Origin: Fulvia fulva
Lineage: Eukaryota > Ascomycota > Dothideomycetes > Mycosphaerellales > Mycosphaerellaceae
Direction of reading: 5' to 3'
Length of the DNA: 64,000 bases
Assembly: GCF_020509005.1 (NCBI RefSeq)
Contig: NC_063014.1
Location: 6,169,058 to 6,233,057 of the forward strand
Position 1 is the stretch's first letter. The number at the start of each line of letters is the position of its first letter. Below the pieces are notes generated by a model. The model was not told where the DNA came from. It did not search any database and saw nothing but the letters and a program-made list of their open reading frames with translations. This document shows positions 1 to 10,791 of this stretch, piece after piece. A program made the position numbers and the translations under genes.

Positions 1-1100
1 ACAGGTATTGCCGTTCGTGCTTCCTTTGACGTATTCGAAGGAATGTCCGCTGCAGTTGACTTGACAGCATCCATGTTCTCTCGCAATGTCGACGCTAGTG
101 CTCTTAGATCAGTTGCAGCTCCAGGCTCTGACGAAGCAGTGGGCGTGTCCATCTTATGCGGCTCGCCGGACTTTGGATGATCCAACGCCACCATGCGGTT
201 CGAGATAGGATCGTACTCGTAACGTCTTGTCTCATTGCTCACAGAGTCCCATTCTTCTTTGCGAGCCTTCTTGTTCCACGAGTCCCATGAAGTCGATGAT
301 GAATAAGAATAGTTGGTTAACTGGCCATTCGGGGTTTCTGGCTCAGGTTCAGTAAGGATGTTCTCAGGGTTGTACGGAAAGGTTGTGAGTTGACCATTGG
401 GAGTTTCGCCATCACTATCGACAGTCTTCTTCTGCGGCTTTGCATTGTCTACAGGCTCTGGAGACGGTGTTCGTGGTGCTTTGGGTATGGGCTTCACATT
501 TGACTGTGCGGTGGACTCACTCTCCCTGGGAGTCTCCTTCGGCTTCGGCCAGCGGGATAAACCCATTTCCTCACGCATCCAGCTGGGGACTAGTGGGCTC
601 CAAAATGGCTCGAATCTTCGCCCAAACACAGCCTCGTAGGGATCCGTCTCGAGACGCTTACGCATGGACTCCATCTGGTCTTTCCACTCCTTCTCACGTT
701 GACTGAGCTCATAGCTGTCTTCTTCGGCATTTTCCTCACCACCCTTCTTGTCGCCATCTTGGCTGTATCGCCACCTCGGCCGACCAATGTGATGTGCTAA
801 TCTTACGTGCTTCGGGCTGAAGAAGGGACGTTGCTCGACATCCCAGTTCCATCGACCTTTGCGTCGTAGCTTGTCGAGAAGCTTTGCTCGTGTCTTCAAT
901 GTACGGTAGCGAACGAAGCGGTGAAACATCGGATCGATGTGAGAGGTGTAATCACATCGACGCCAACCCCAGAAGCTGCGTGTTTGGGAGCAAGCAACAC
1001 CGCCACGGAGGATGGAGTTAGTCGATGCTCGGACGATGTCGAGGGAGCCGGTCGATAACGATCGTTTGCGTAGGCTGTACTGCAGCTGAGGAGGTAGCAT
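1..1100 (-). CDS. Probable mitochondrial fungal protein, unknown function (3' end off window)
   Basis: An uninterrupted minus-strand frame runs from ATG at 1098-1100 to the left window edge, about 366 codons, so the C-terminus is missing. The first 45 residues are rich in Arg, Ser and Leu with few acids, like a mitochondrial presequence, and are followed by an RSFWGWRR segment. Next comes a basic, aromatic stretch (about residues 45-110), then a low-complexity Pro/Glu/Ser-rich region containing two similar TPNGQLT motifs about 35 residues apart. The C-terminal part has a YEYDPISNRMV segment. I recognise the general look of a conserved fungal mitochondrial protein but cannot name a family. The reading frame is clear; the targeting is inference. 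Confidence 0.7.
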   Translation of the reverse strand, partial: MLPPQLQYSLRKRSLSTGSLDIVRASTNSILRGGVACSQTRSFWGWRRCDYTSHIDPMFHRFVRYRTLKTRAKLLDKLRRKGRWNWDVEQRPFFSPKHVRLAHHIGRPRWRYSQDGDKKGGEENAEEDSYELSQREKEWKDQMESMRKRLETDPYEAVFGRRFEPFWSPLVPSWMREEMGLSRWPKPKETPRESESTAQSNVKPIPKAPRTPSPEPVDNAKPQKKTVDSDGETPNGQLTTFPYNPENILTEPEPETPNGQLTNYSYSSSTSWDSWNKKARKEEWDSVSNETRRYEYDPISNRMVALDHPKSGEPHKMDTPTASSEPGAATDLRALASTLRENMDAVKSTAADIPSNTSKEARTAIP

Positions 1101-1737
1101 GGTGATGTGTGCAGCTCCGCCGAGCTCGAAGCACGCGATGGGATGGGTTGGTCAGCTCGTGGTGTCGTTACCGGAGCTTCATCAACGATCTGACGAGATG
1201 CTGGACGTTGCCTTTAGCAAGCTTTCTGGTACCACGCGAGCAGCAAGGAAACAACGATGCAACATGAAATGAGCAGGAGAGGCGCTCGGCAACAAGGACA
1301 CGATGTAGTGGAGTGGATGGTGAGATGGAGCTCTCTTTGTGCCTCGTGCCTCGCCTCGTCGGCGTGTCGTGTCGTGTCGCTGCCCCGCGTTGTCTCCACG
1401 CACGATGAGCCTAGCGTGGCAAGCACGGCTCCGACTCCCGAGAGCTGGGCCGAGCCGGAAGCATGAACCCTGGCTGTCGCATGTGATGGCTGCTCTTTGG
1501 ATACTGCAGCATAGCAACCGCTCGTGGAGTAGAGTGAAGCGCACGTGCCTTCTCGAGGCCAGTGAGTCATCTCAGGCAGTCAGGGAGCTTCACGTAGGTC
1601 AAAGCCGCCCTCGCCTTGCGAGCGGGACCTCTTTGATCGACAGTCTTCGGCCTAGAATCTTCTTCGCCTGCTGAGTGAGCAATCAGGCTGTCGATGAACA
1701 CGCCGTGCACGCACACCAGCCGCGACCCACAATAATC
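1101..1737. other. Divergent intergenic region
   Basis: This stretch of about 640 bp lies between the minus-strand mitochondrial-like gene and the plus-strand AN1 zinc-finger gene, and presumably holds both promoters. Overlapping open frames of about 110-120 codons exist on both strands around 1182-1674. They overlap each other and show no domain, so they look like chance frames in GC-rich DNA. Confidence 0.5.
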
Positions 1738-3005
1738 ATGTCGAACTCGCGCCCATCCGAGCCCCCCACCGACGAAACCTTCAGCAAATTGGCCGTCGGC
1801 GATGTCGAAGCGATAGGCGCGCACTGCCAAATGACCTTCTGCCGGCAACTCGACTTCCTTCCCTTCAAATGCGAGAGCTGTCAAGGGTGTGTGAGTATAT
1901 CCGCATGTTAAGGAAATGCCTGACTGACGCATCCCAGCAAATTTTGCTTAGACCACCGCACTGAGACGGCCCATCAATGTCCCAAAGCTGGCGAATGGGC
2001 GAGGAGACGAGCAGATGCCAATCGCGGAGCCGCATTACGAGGCTACACACCTTCGCCGAAGCCAAATATACTCACACATGAGCAGCAGTGCTCGGAACGT
2101 TCTTGCAAGACGTTGATCGATACGCCGTTGGTGACGGCGGTGCAGTGTGACAAGTGCAATTACAGGTGCGTACGATAAGGGCACCAGGCAAGAAGCGGTG
2201 GCTTGGACAACGGTGGATTGTTGGGGATACGTACTGCACGACGCGCTCGCTCTACCGTCTCGCCATCTTCTATGCTGCTGGAGTATGGCTGACACCATCC
2301 TCCTCACAGATACTGCCTCAAACATCGACTCACCCACGAACATAACTGCGCGAGCATCACCCCGAAAGGTGCACGACCAAGCAACGGACCAACACAGAAA
2401 GAGAAGGGCTTAGCCGCGTTAGAAAAGCTGAGAGCATGGGGCGCTTCAAAGACGGCCAGTCTCCCGCAGACCAAGGCGAAACAATCCGCCGCAGCGTCAA
2501 TAGCCGCGACAGCAACTTTGAAGAAGACGGCGAAAGGGGAAGACAAGATACCGCAGGATAAGAGGATATATCTCCATGTGGAGGCCTCGTCAGATACCAT
2601 CACTGCGAAGATACCGAAAGGTGAGTCACTGGCTTGGACGAAGACGGATGACTGGAGCCATCCAATGCACGACGCGCTCCACGTCTCTCCGGCGTCTTCG
2701 CTGCAGCCCAGCCCACTCCCACACCGGACATTGCTAACACCCTTCTGTCTGTAGGCAACTTCTTCTACAGCTCCGAATACTCCATAGGCCGCGTCCTCGA
2801 CCTCGCCGCGAAGAGTCTACAGGTCCAGAACATGAACAACCGGAGCGAGAGCGAGGAGGACAAGTTGAGAGTCTTCCACGTTGAAGGTGGGAGATTACTG
2901 GAGTTTGGAGAGAAGCTGGGGCAGAGCGTGCAGACGGGAAATACGATTGTGCTGTTGAGGGGAGTGGGCGCGGGTATGGCGAAGACGCCAGAGCAGACAA
3001 AGTGA
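1738..3005 (+). CDS. cuz1: AN1-type zinc finger protein with ubiquitin-like C-terminus (Cuz1/ZFAND1-like)
   Basis: Spliced CDS of four exons: 1738-1886, 1938-2165, 2310-2620 and 2755-3005. The N-terminal half holds two AN1 zinc fingers with Cys/His pairs in the usual order: a CQMTFCRQLDFLPFKC start, a KFCLDHR continuation after intron 1, then a second finger ending in YCLKHRLTHEHNC across intron 2. A basic Ala/Lys-rich linker follows. The last exon has a ubiquitin-like fold region ending in VLLRGVGAG. In yeast, Cuz1 delivers Cdc48 and proteasome functions during arsenite stress; that role is family knowledge. An in-frame ATG at 1675 exists, but 1738 sits just before the conserved region and gives a normal length. 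Introns 2 and 3 resemble each other (separate entry). Confidence 0.88.
2166..2309 (+). repeat. Introner-like intron (copy 1, intron 2 of the AN1 gene)
   Basis: This 144-nt intron shares several ordered blocks with the next intron of the same gene: GGCTTGGAC, then a GGAT block, then GCACGACGCGCTC, then GTCTC, a GCTG block and GCTGACACC near the branch site. Unrelated introns do not normally share such blocks. Near-identical introns in different genes (introner-like elements) are known from Dothideomycetes; assigning this intron to that class is inference. Confidence 0.6.
2621..2754 (+). repeat. Introner-like intron (copy 2, intron 3 of the AN1 gene)
   Basis: This 134-nt intron runs from GTGAGT to GTAG. 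It contains GGCTTGGAC, GCACGACGCGCTC, GTCTC and GCTAACACC in the same order as intron 2 of this gene. It is longer than most introns in the window (about 50-65 nt), which fits an introner origin. Confidence 0.6.
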
Positions 3006-3439
3006 TAACGATGATGGGCGTGACCGATGGTCAGCTCCACCGGAGGAGCTGCGGTGTGTACAGGAGATGCATTTGCTGTGGGCTTAGCGAGGCGCGGCAT
3101 TGAAGAGATGGCATTAGATTTGCTGAGCTTAACGTCCCAAAGTAGTATGAATTGATGAGTCCATGATTCTAGCCGCCAGGCACTCACGGGATAACTACCC
3201 AAAATCCTTCCCCGATGCCGTTGTAAACATGAAGGCTCCGATCGATACCTCTGACCTCACCCTCCCACCGCGAGACCGAAGCGTTACCGAAACACACCAG
3301 CAACCCTCCAAAGCGCCCAGGGAAGGAAGAACGGTGGGAACATCATGGGGCAGGTGACGCCGAAGATTCAGGGCGTGCTCTACCTTGATACTTGTGCAGC
3401 ACTGGCACGAACCAGCGACAAAATCAACCCATATGGTAC

Positions 3440-5160
3440 CCCCCGCCAAATGACCACAGCCCGTGCTCTCAATGCTATCAATCCGGTCCTACTGTCTGCG
3501 TTGTGGCTGTTGACAGCAACGTTGTGGTGTTTAAGGGAGAAGCTACAGCTCAGAACTTGTTCATCACAGCTATATGATGCATTCCTTCCCATCACATCAA
3601 TTATGACCGGAAGACCACAGCATCCTCAAATACTATCCAGCACCCTAGTGGGGTGGTCTTTGGGTCATTTAGACGTAGTATTGGTGCTTATACCGGTCGC
3701 AAGCAGTCAGACCGAAATGCTGGCATCGCCAGTAGGTCAAGCCATCGCATGAAATACGGCCAGGAGGTGCTGAAGCTCTGGCATATCATTCATCATGAAG
3801 CTTTCATGGATTCTGGACCAGCTGGGGACAGTTCCGGTCCTTGTGGTCATGTCCGGAATCTACAGCGTTGCAAGACTACCCCGCTACGATGAGGCGCTCC
3901 CATCTCACGACCTATGACCGGAAGGCTATGATACTCTACAAGACCTTTCACAGTACCCTTAGAAAGGATTCCGAACACTCAAGCATGCGGTTCGGTGATT
4001 GCAAGCATAACCATACAAGACGATCCTCTGCGCTCGCTGGAGCCACGAGTTGACTATCCCGTCACCTAAGGTGTGACGAGATGGCTATGACGCGCTCAAA
4101 CACTGTTCAAAACACTGTTGTAGATGATCTTTATTGTTCGGGTGAGGGCTCCGGTGCGTGGGAGTGAGGTCAGGCAATGTGGCCCTCTGCGCTTACTGGA
4201 GCCACGAGCCAACCGTCCCATTACATGAAACTCTACCGGAAGGCAACAGGACTCTCGCGAAAAATTTCAATACTATCGGAATGGATCTGGAGGTCGCAAG
4301 CTGTGGCTCCGGGGCCTAGAACTACTGGTGAATGAGACAATGCCGATGGCCGCTGGTGTAAGACAATGAGAAGCTATCGCATGGTCTCCAATCGGAAGGT
4401 TACACAATTCTCAGTGATCGTTGTAATCGCTGTCATGATCAATTATGAGCCCATAAGCAGTAGCCCCGGTGCCGTTCTAGTGATCAAGGTAATACTGATA
4501 TTTGCTAGAACTAGACCATGCCAAGCCATACGATGATCTTCGACCGGAAGGCTATACAACTCTGCAAGGTCGTTGTTCTAACTCTGATCCTCGATTCTGA
4601 GCCCGCAAGCAGTGGCTCCGGTGGCTTTATTGGTCTCCCAGGTAGCGCTGCCTGCTGCTAGCAGCACATGATGCCAAGCCATCTTGTGAACTTTAAGCGG
4701 AAGGCTACAGAACTCCGAAAGCTCGTTGTCACTATTTATAAGCCGGCGAGCAGTGGCTCCGGTACCGATGTGGTAATCGAGGTGATACGATGTATTGCTA
4801 GCATCACATGTTGCCAAGCCATCTCGTGGCTATTGAGCGGAAGGCAATCAGAAATTTTCGGGATGGTTGTTGTGAATAGAATCATCGATTTTGAGCCTGC
4901 AACCGGTAAATCGGTGGTTGTAGGCTACGGTGATCGAGGTAATGCTAGTGGTCCCTAACGGTACATGATGCTAAGCCATCTCGTGGGGTTTGACCGGAAA
5001 ACCACAAGACTTTACCGGATTGTATTCAGTCCTACGACGATGGATACTGACGCAGCAAGCAGTGCCTCCGGTGCTCAAAGTGGCGACGATAAAACATTCG
5101 CTCTCGGCGCTGTGGCTGGAACATCTCACCTTGGGCTGATGACCAACTTCATAGCTGAGC
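3440..5160. repeat. Degenerate tandem array, period about 140-160 bp, about 11 units
   Basis: A recurring core (T)GACCGGAAGGCTA, preceded about 20-30 bp upstream by a GCCAAGCCATCTCGTGG-like block and followed about 60-70 bp later by GCAAGCAGTGGCTCCGGTG, repeats through this stretch. Core positions are near 3606, 3757, 3918, a weak one near 4070, 4236, 4392, 4543, 4697, 4837 and 4994, with a possible first one near 3450. Units differ by many substitutions. Open frames within it (for example at 4668-4958 and 4965-5171) begin at the same place in the unit, but no recognisable protein results. It lies outside the RIP-damaged zone. Function is unknown. Confidence 0.75.
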
Positions 5161-5422
5161 CCGAGTCTTAACTCTACAATGACCCAGATTCTCCCAGCAA
5201 GCTCCACAGCCCTCGCCGATGACTTATGCTCTGGCATGATAAAGTGGAAGTCCTTTTGTTAGTATTGCCTCGAAGCACTGGGTATAGCGAACATCAGAAC
5301 TTGTTCCAACGACACAGTTCCCGCTCACAAAACGTGGGAACACCTCCAGATACACCCGTTGGGCTGTCTTGTCGTACTCTGGATCCAAAAAATCCCGGTC
5401 CCCAAGATTTTAACTTCTGCCG

Positions 5423-5692
5423 ATGAATCAGCCGACCAGTACAAGCTCAAAAGCACCCCTCAAGCTAATTTGTACTGTCATAGACGCCCACATCATTCCC
5501 AGACAAAATCCACGTTTCGACCGAATCCGTCCAGAACTCCACCCACTAATATCGAATCTTCTTCAAATCATGCAGTCTCACTACACAACGATCAACAAAC
5601 GCTACGAAGTTCTTCTAATGCCGTCTGCGACGACTCCGAGGCCTAACTTCGCCGTTGCCCCAAATCGACTTTTTGCTGATTATGGCCGATAG
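5423..5692 (+). CDS. Small open frame of unknown function, possibly a gene remnant
   Basis: An 89-codon frame with protein-like composition contains an HIIPRQNPRFDRIRPELHP segment and ends at TAG. A further plausible coding stretch (LQIFLWTQLLHRINLENV) lies in another frame at about 5760-5830 and ends in TAG. Together these could be two exons of a small gene or pieces of a decayed one. No family is recognised, and the region on either side has no other gene. Low confidence. Confidence 0.25.
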   Translation: MNQPTSTSSKAPLKLICTVIDAHIIPRQNPRFDRIRPELHPLISNLLQIMQSHYTTINKRYEVLLMPSATTPRPNFAVAPNRLFADYGR

Positions 5693-6009
5693 AGACTGGA
5701 TCTCCTTATCGAGGATGCTGGAATTCACATGAAGACATCACAGCATCATCGCACAAACCTCTCCAGATCTTCCTGTGGACCCAGCTTCTGCATCGAATCA
5801 ACCTTGAGAACGTCGACTTTGAGGCCCTGTAGGCAGAGCATTGAGGCTTCCAAAGATCTACAAATGGACCCGCGGCGATCGATGCGCACTATCCATCTGG
5901 CACATGAGCTGCTCTCATCTCTGCCCTGATCCCCATGCTGACATTCCAGTCGTCAGAATCCCCCCCACAGTACTTCATCCCGCCCAGCAGCGAGCGGCCA
6001 TGCAAATTA

Positions 6010-8297
6010 TCACCTCAGCCGAAAGGTCTCGACTTCTTTCCCGCTCGCCTCGTGCTCGTGTACAGCTTCGCCATTCATGATGCCGTACATATAGCAAGTC
6101 CCAACGAACTCGTAGTCCCCAGGATATTGCTCGAATTCGCGAAGGACGACTGGCCATCGGCTGCCATAAAGTATGGCCACGATATCGTCCTTCCGAGTAG
6201 TCTGTGGACCTAGACCAACGTAACGGGAAGTTGTTTTGAAGACCATCCGGTTGTGGCTTGCGTTGGCCAGTGCCTGCGCAAAGGAGGTGGCGGACTTGTC
6301 ATTTCTGCTGAGATACTGGGCCCACGGCTCAAGTTCATCGTCGGGAAGTGCTAACCACTGTTCTTTCAGGGATGTGTACGCCAAGCATGCAGCTCCGGCT
6401 TCTGCCTCCTGATAGTTTGTGAGACTCTCCGTTGTGCCCGCACACAGCACCATAGCTGCGAACGCGTTCCTATTTGCAACCCCAGCCGAAGTCCCGGCCA
6501 CAAGTGCATCTGCCTCGGCGATCAGCTGCACGATTGAGTAGTCACGCCTAGACGCTAGGCGCCAGACAGTGCCTAGGTTCTGCACTGAATCAACAGCGAT
6601 TCCCGTTGTGCGAAGAATCGACGGCTCGTCGTTCAGTTGCTGTGTCACGAACTTACGACCCGCACTAGCATTATGCCACAGGCCCTGAAAGCCCATCGTG
6701 TCTACTGCCCCATCCCAGGCTACATGCTGCGAAGGTGCCCAAGATGCAATGTCATCTTCGTTGTTCTCCACTGCCCGGTGCGTGACAAATCTCAGAACTT
6801 CCAAATGCTCCCTTTCTTGTACGATATACTTGGTCGCCGGATGCAGCACAGTAGCGAGGGAGGCATTGTAGTCCGCGGCAAGAGCCACAGGTGTTTCAGA
6901 TCCGGTGTGCTTCTGGAGAAGACCAAGGATAGCGAATACGTGATCTCGACGGTCGAATGCGTGGAAGGCGCGTAGGTCAATAAGGAGATCCATGGCCTCA
7001 GGCGATCTTAGGCCGGAGCCAAACAGGCCGTGTTGGCGATCTGCCCAATTGAACAAAGGGAAGATGCTACCGACAGGATCCTTGATATCATCGGCAATGT
7101 GATGCCATTTGTGACGCAGCCAGCCCACGACTCGCAAAATCTCATCAAGGCCAATGTTTAGCGCTCCTACGCAACAGGTGTTGCGCGATGACAGCGCGGC
7201 TTCTTGTACCACCCAGAGACGCGAGAACCACTCCAAGTACAAGAAACTGACCTGGGAATGTTAGCGTTGACTTGATCTTCGTTACGCTTTGACCCTCTCA
7301 CATGCACGTCTTCCTGCGTCGAGGGACCGTAGGGCAGGTGAGAGAACAGCAAAGACAAGGCCGGCCCTCTGCTGCACAGATCATACTTACAAGTGCAGAT
7401 GTATCGTACTGGGCCTTCAGATGGCTGTCTAAATATCGAAAATATGTGTTTTCATCATAGAGCATGTCGCGCAGCAATGCGAAGTCCTCGGTTTCCTCTC
7501 GAATCTCCTCGCCGATGGCACAAATGGCTGACAGTGCTGACTGAGTATATGGCTCTTCCTCGCCCAGCCAAATCAGGTTGTGCGTCGTAGTGCCATAGAT
7601 GTCTGCCATAATCGATACTTGCTAACTCCTCTCCTCGACATCGACCTGATTAATGCACACAGCGTCAATCCACAAGACACCTGAACACCATAACGTCAGC
7701 TGTGATGGGACACCACTACCTGAGGTGATCTACGTCTCTGGCCGGGGTTAGGAGCATCGTTGCTCGAAAAACATCAGGGTCGCAAGCGATGCCCAAGCAC
7801 GTTGATACGATCGTGGCGCATCAGTCTACTTACGCTGACAATGTCTGTGTCGCATGCGTCGCAACACACGCTCGGAGCTTTTGGGAATACCGATGAGTAG
7901 GCCATGCAAGAACATCGTGGCTCGGAGCTTAGGATCGCCCCAGACATATGAGATGGTCTCGAAGACCTACCAATGTCAGCTGGATGTTTCGACACTGGGG
8001 CTACCGCAAAGACGCGCATTCTGGCTGCTAGCAGTGCCCAGTGTTTACAGATACGCCTGGTCCGCTGGTGCTGGCATGCGTGCTTACCGGCTTCGGGTCG
8101 TCAAGTAGCGAGACGTGCCTGAAGGTCCCTCGTACGGGATCGTCTTTCGCTCCTGCTGCTACGACCAAGAGTCGGATCTCCTTGCGACTTGCATCTACAG
8201 CCTGATACAGCCGCGCTCTCTTAGCTTCCGGTGTATGCTCTTTGAGGCGCTTCGAGCCACGTTGAGGCGTCGACTCTGCGGATCGCTTTGAGGGCAT
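6010..8297 (-). pseudogene. HET-domain (heterokaryon incompatibility) protein with in-frame stop
   Basis: Reading right to left, exons are 8297-8088, 7966-7834, 7680-7391 and 7251-6010, joined at GT-AG introns with consistent phases, about 624 codons. The N-terminal half is a HET domain (Pfam HET): FETISYVWGDP in exon 2, LWIDAVCINQ in exon 3, ADIYGTTTHNLIWLGEEE, and WFSRLWVVQEAA at the start of exon 4. The C-terminal half is a long alpha-helical region typical of these proteins. A TAG at 7622-7624 interrupts the domain just after VDVEERS, exactly where relatives carry one more residue before QVSIMADIYG; a CAG to TAG change would explain it. HET proteins trigger cell death after fusion of incompatible hyphae. 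Unless the stop is read through, this copy is inactive, or only a shorter product from 7609 is made. Confidence 0.82.
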
Positions 8298-8898
8298 CTT
8301 TGCTCAAGCCTGGATCTGGAACGTGTAATCACAGCTGATGGAAGAAGGTTTCGTTCTCGACATCCAAAAGGTCAAGTCGCAGAACAAAACCAAGTCATCG
8401 CGGCGCAGCTCAGTGTGAGGCTGAGCTTGGAGGTTCGCCCTCGCACGACCGGTCCAGAAGGCGTCGTGAATACAGGTAGTGCAGGTATCAAAGTAAGAGT
8501 ACGCAGTCCACGAAGAAGCGCTTCCAAGATAGTGGGTTACTGCAGCGCTTTTCTGTTCTCAAGTGAGGGTGGTTGGAGAAGTGTTGTCGCTGTGAGAAAG
8601 TGATGTCGTGGAAGTCGTGCAACTCGAAGGAGGCAAGGAGGAACATTGAAGCTTTGGTGCTTGACCAGGGTCCAGGGTCCCCGAGCTTCGTCATCGCTGC
8701 CCTCACATGGCACATGCCGCGAGATCGCGTCCTGCAGTCCAGATAACACGACAACACACCGTCACCACCCGCAGATACATACTGCCTTACACATGCAAAT
8801 CACATGAAACATGCTGCCGTGATTGCGTGAGGTCGTGGCGCAAGATCCAGGCATCCAATGCATCCCATCGGCACGGCGCAGCTGCCACGTAGTCCGCC
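8298..8898. promoter_or_regulatory. Divergent intergenic region between HET gene and LysM gene
   Basis: About 600 bp separates the two start codons. Short overlapping frames here (8415-8603 plus, 8488-8757 minus) show no domain. It presumably holds both promoters; no clear TATA element was picked out. Confidence 0.4.
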
Positions 8899-10791
8899 AT
8901 GACCAGCAGCAATGTCCGGAACAGCTCCACCCATTCGACGGCCTCCACCCTTAGACCTCGCACAAAGCGCCTCATATCCGGACTCGACGAGGGTGACGAG
9001 ACCGCCTTCGACCCCATCAATGCCAGAAGCACCCGCGTAGCATCACCTTTACCTTCACCCTTTGATAGCCGATCAGCCTCACTCATACCTTCAGCACATC
9101 CACAGCGAACGGGTCCGACGTACCAAAGGAAACATGCTGTCCGAAGCACTGGATCGCCGACTCGAGCCGGATCTGCCAGACAAAGGAAGTCCGGAGCTGA
9201 CTCGCCTAACCCATTGGCGGGACTATGGGGTACTTCGTGGAGTACACTGCAAGGCATAGCATCCGACTTTCTGGGGAGTGACCTGTCCTCGAATGAAGGG
9301 TCGAGCCAGCCGAGAGCCAGGCGACCTCTAAGCCGGCTGGATAGTCAGCGGACAGGGTCATCCAGCGCACCTCCGAGTCAATGGGGACCCTCGATACCGA
9401 CATCGCATCCTCAAGGCAGCGACATAGGAGTTGGGTCGAGAGACGAACAGTTGGCAGCATTACGAGCGCAAAAGAGGAAGGATATGTTGACACGGCAGGA
9501 GAGCAGCTATCCAGATGCTCTGGGCAAGTTCAAGCGGAGGCTGTCTGATGATCGAAACTCGGCGTCAGCACCGCCTGGCGACAATGAGGATCGGGAAGCT
9601 TTGGTGTATTTGCACCATGTGAAGAAGAGCGACACAGTGGCGGGGATTACAATCCGATACAACATAGCCGCAAATGCATTGCGCAAGGCGAATAGAATGT
9701 GGCCGAACGATGTTGTGCAGGCGCGGACTACATTGATACTGCCGGTGGATGCGTGTGGTGTTAAGGGCAGACGTGTGTCAAGTGCAGAAGGAGATCTGGA
9801 CCTGCTGGGGTCGGAGAGTGAAGCATTGTCTTCGATGCAGGCGGAAGAAGTGCCTACTCCCACGGCAGCAATTCCGATCCCGAATGGCACAGCGGGGCGA
9901 GGAAATAGAGATCGCACAAACTCGACATCGACACACACGACCTCCGCCGATGGCTCTGTCATTGAAACGGAACCTCCTTGGCAACACGATTCTTGGGTTA
10001 TGCTACCAGGTGACAGCAAGCCTACCGAAATCGCACGCTTACCCCGAAGAGCACTGGGCTATTTTCCTCCAGCGAGACGGAAAAGCAACTCATACTCTGA
10101 TCTCGACACACCATCAACGTCGCTGGACCTCGCACGTTCGAATACGAATGATCACAATCCAGCATCGTCACCGCATCGATCGACTCCACTTCGACGCACG
10201 CACGGTCGACGAGCTAGCAATGCTATGAATGGCTACTTTCCCAACTACCTGGCCGGGCCAGGTGGTGTAGGCAGCATGGGAAGGAACGTACACTTCCCTG
10301 GTCCCGCTCAGGATGGTCTCAACAAGATGTTCGCGAAACACTTACCAGACGTCGCGCCACCACGGAATCAACAATCTCTCTATCAACCTGACTTACCTCT
10401 CTACACCGACGACGCAACACCAGCCGCATCCGGCAATGCTACACCAGCATACCCCACTGGTCCTAACCTGAATCTGAACCTCGAGAATGTGGGCAGCGTT
10501 ATCGAATCTTGGGTACGCCGTCTAGCGACCAAAGCTGTGCACACCCCTTCAGACCGCCAACAAGCTGCAAGAGCTTCTGTCGGCACACCAGGGAAAGGTG
10601 CCGGCGGAATCGGAGATCTGATCGAAATGACAGATGAGTTTGAAATCGGTGATGATGAAGATGAGGATGACAGAGGCAGAGAAGGATTGCTTGCCCAAGC
10701 ACCTGCAGTGGGTGTGTTTGCGAGTTCTGCTACGAGCTATTTCGATGGCGCCTCTGCGAGGGGGAGGGGGAAGAGTGGGAAGAAGGATTGA
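8899..10791 (+). CDS. Intracellular LysM-domain protein
   Basis: Single-exon frame of 630 codons. It has no signal peptide or membrane segment: the N-terminus is Ser/Thr/Arg-rich and polar. A single LysM domain lies at about residues 235-285 (YLHHVKKSDTVAGITIRYN, then LRKANRMW and an LILPV end). The rest is low complexity and rich in Ser, Pro and Arg. A WVRRLATKAVH segment lies near residue 535, followed by an acidic run (DDEDEDD) and a basic C-terminus. LysM proteins without a signal peptide are conserved in ascomycetes and differ from secreted chitin-binding LysM effectors. The role is unknown; the ends of the frame are clear. Confidence 0.85.
   Translation: MTSSNVRNSSTHSTASTLRPRTKRLISGLDEGDETAFDPINARSTRVASPLPSPFDSRSASLIPSAHPQRTGPTYQRKHAVRSTGSPTRAGSARQRKSGADSPNPLAGLWGTSWSTLQGIASDFLGSDLSSNEGSSQPRARRPLSRLDSQRTGSSSAPPSQWGPSIPTSHPQGSDIGVGSRDEQLAALRAQKRKDMLTRQESSYPDALGKFKRRLSDDRNSASAPPGDNEDREALVYLHHVKKSDTVAGITIRYNIAANALRKANRMWPNDVVQARTTLILPVDACGVKGRRVSSAEGDLDLLGSESEALSSMQAEEVPTPTAAIPIPNGTAGRGNRDRTNSTSTHTTSADGSVIETEPPWQHDSWVMLPGDSKPTEIARLPRRALGYFPPARRKSNSYSDLDTPSTSLDLARSNTNDHNPASSPHRSTPLRRTHGRRASNAMNGYFPNYLAGPGGVGSMGRNVHFPGPAQDGLNKMFAKHLPDVAPPRNQQSLYQPDLPLYTDDATPAASGNATPAYPTGPNLNLNLENVGSVIESWVRRLATKAVHTPSDRQQAARASVGTPGKGAGGIGDLIEMTDEFEIGDDEDEDDRGREGLLAQAPAVGVFASSATSYFDGASARGRGKSGKKD

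Noticed and set aside
1182..1674. Overlapping frames of 110-120 codons on both strands
   Set aside because: They overlap each other, have no domain or splice context, and lie in a GC-rich divergent intergenic region.
3440..5160. CRISPR-like array
   Set aside because: Units are about 150 bp, diverged along their whole length, with no short constant repeat and variable spacers; the genome is eukaryotic.
4578..5237. Several 65-95 codon frames inside the 150-bp tandem array
   Set aside because: They are produced by the repeat unit itself and are not conserved in frame from unit to unit.
9507..10019. 170-codon minus-strand frame
   Set aside because: Antisense shadow of the LysM-protein gene.
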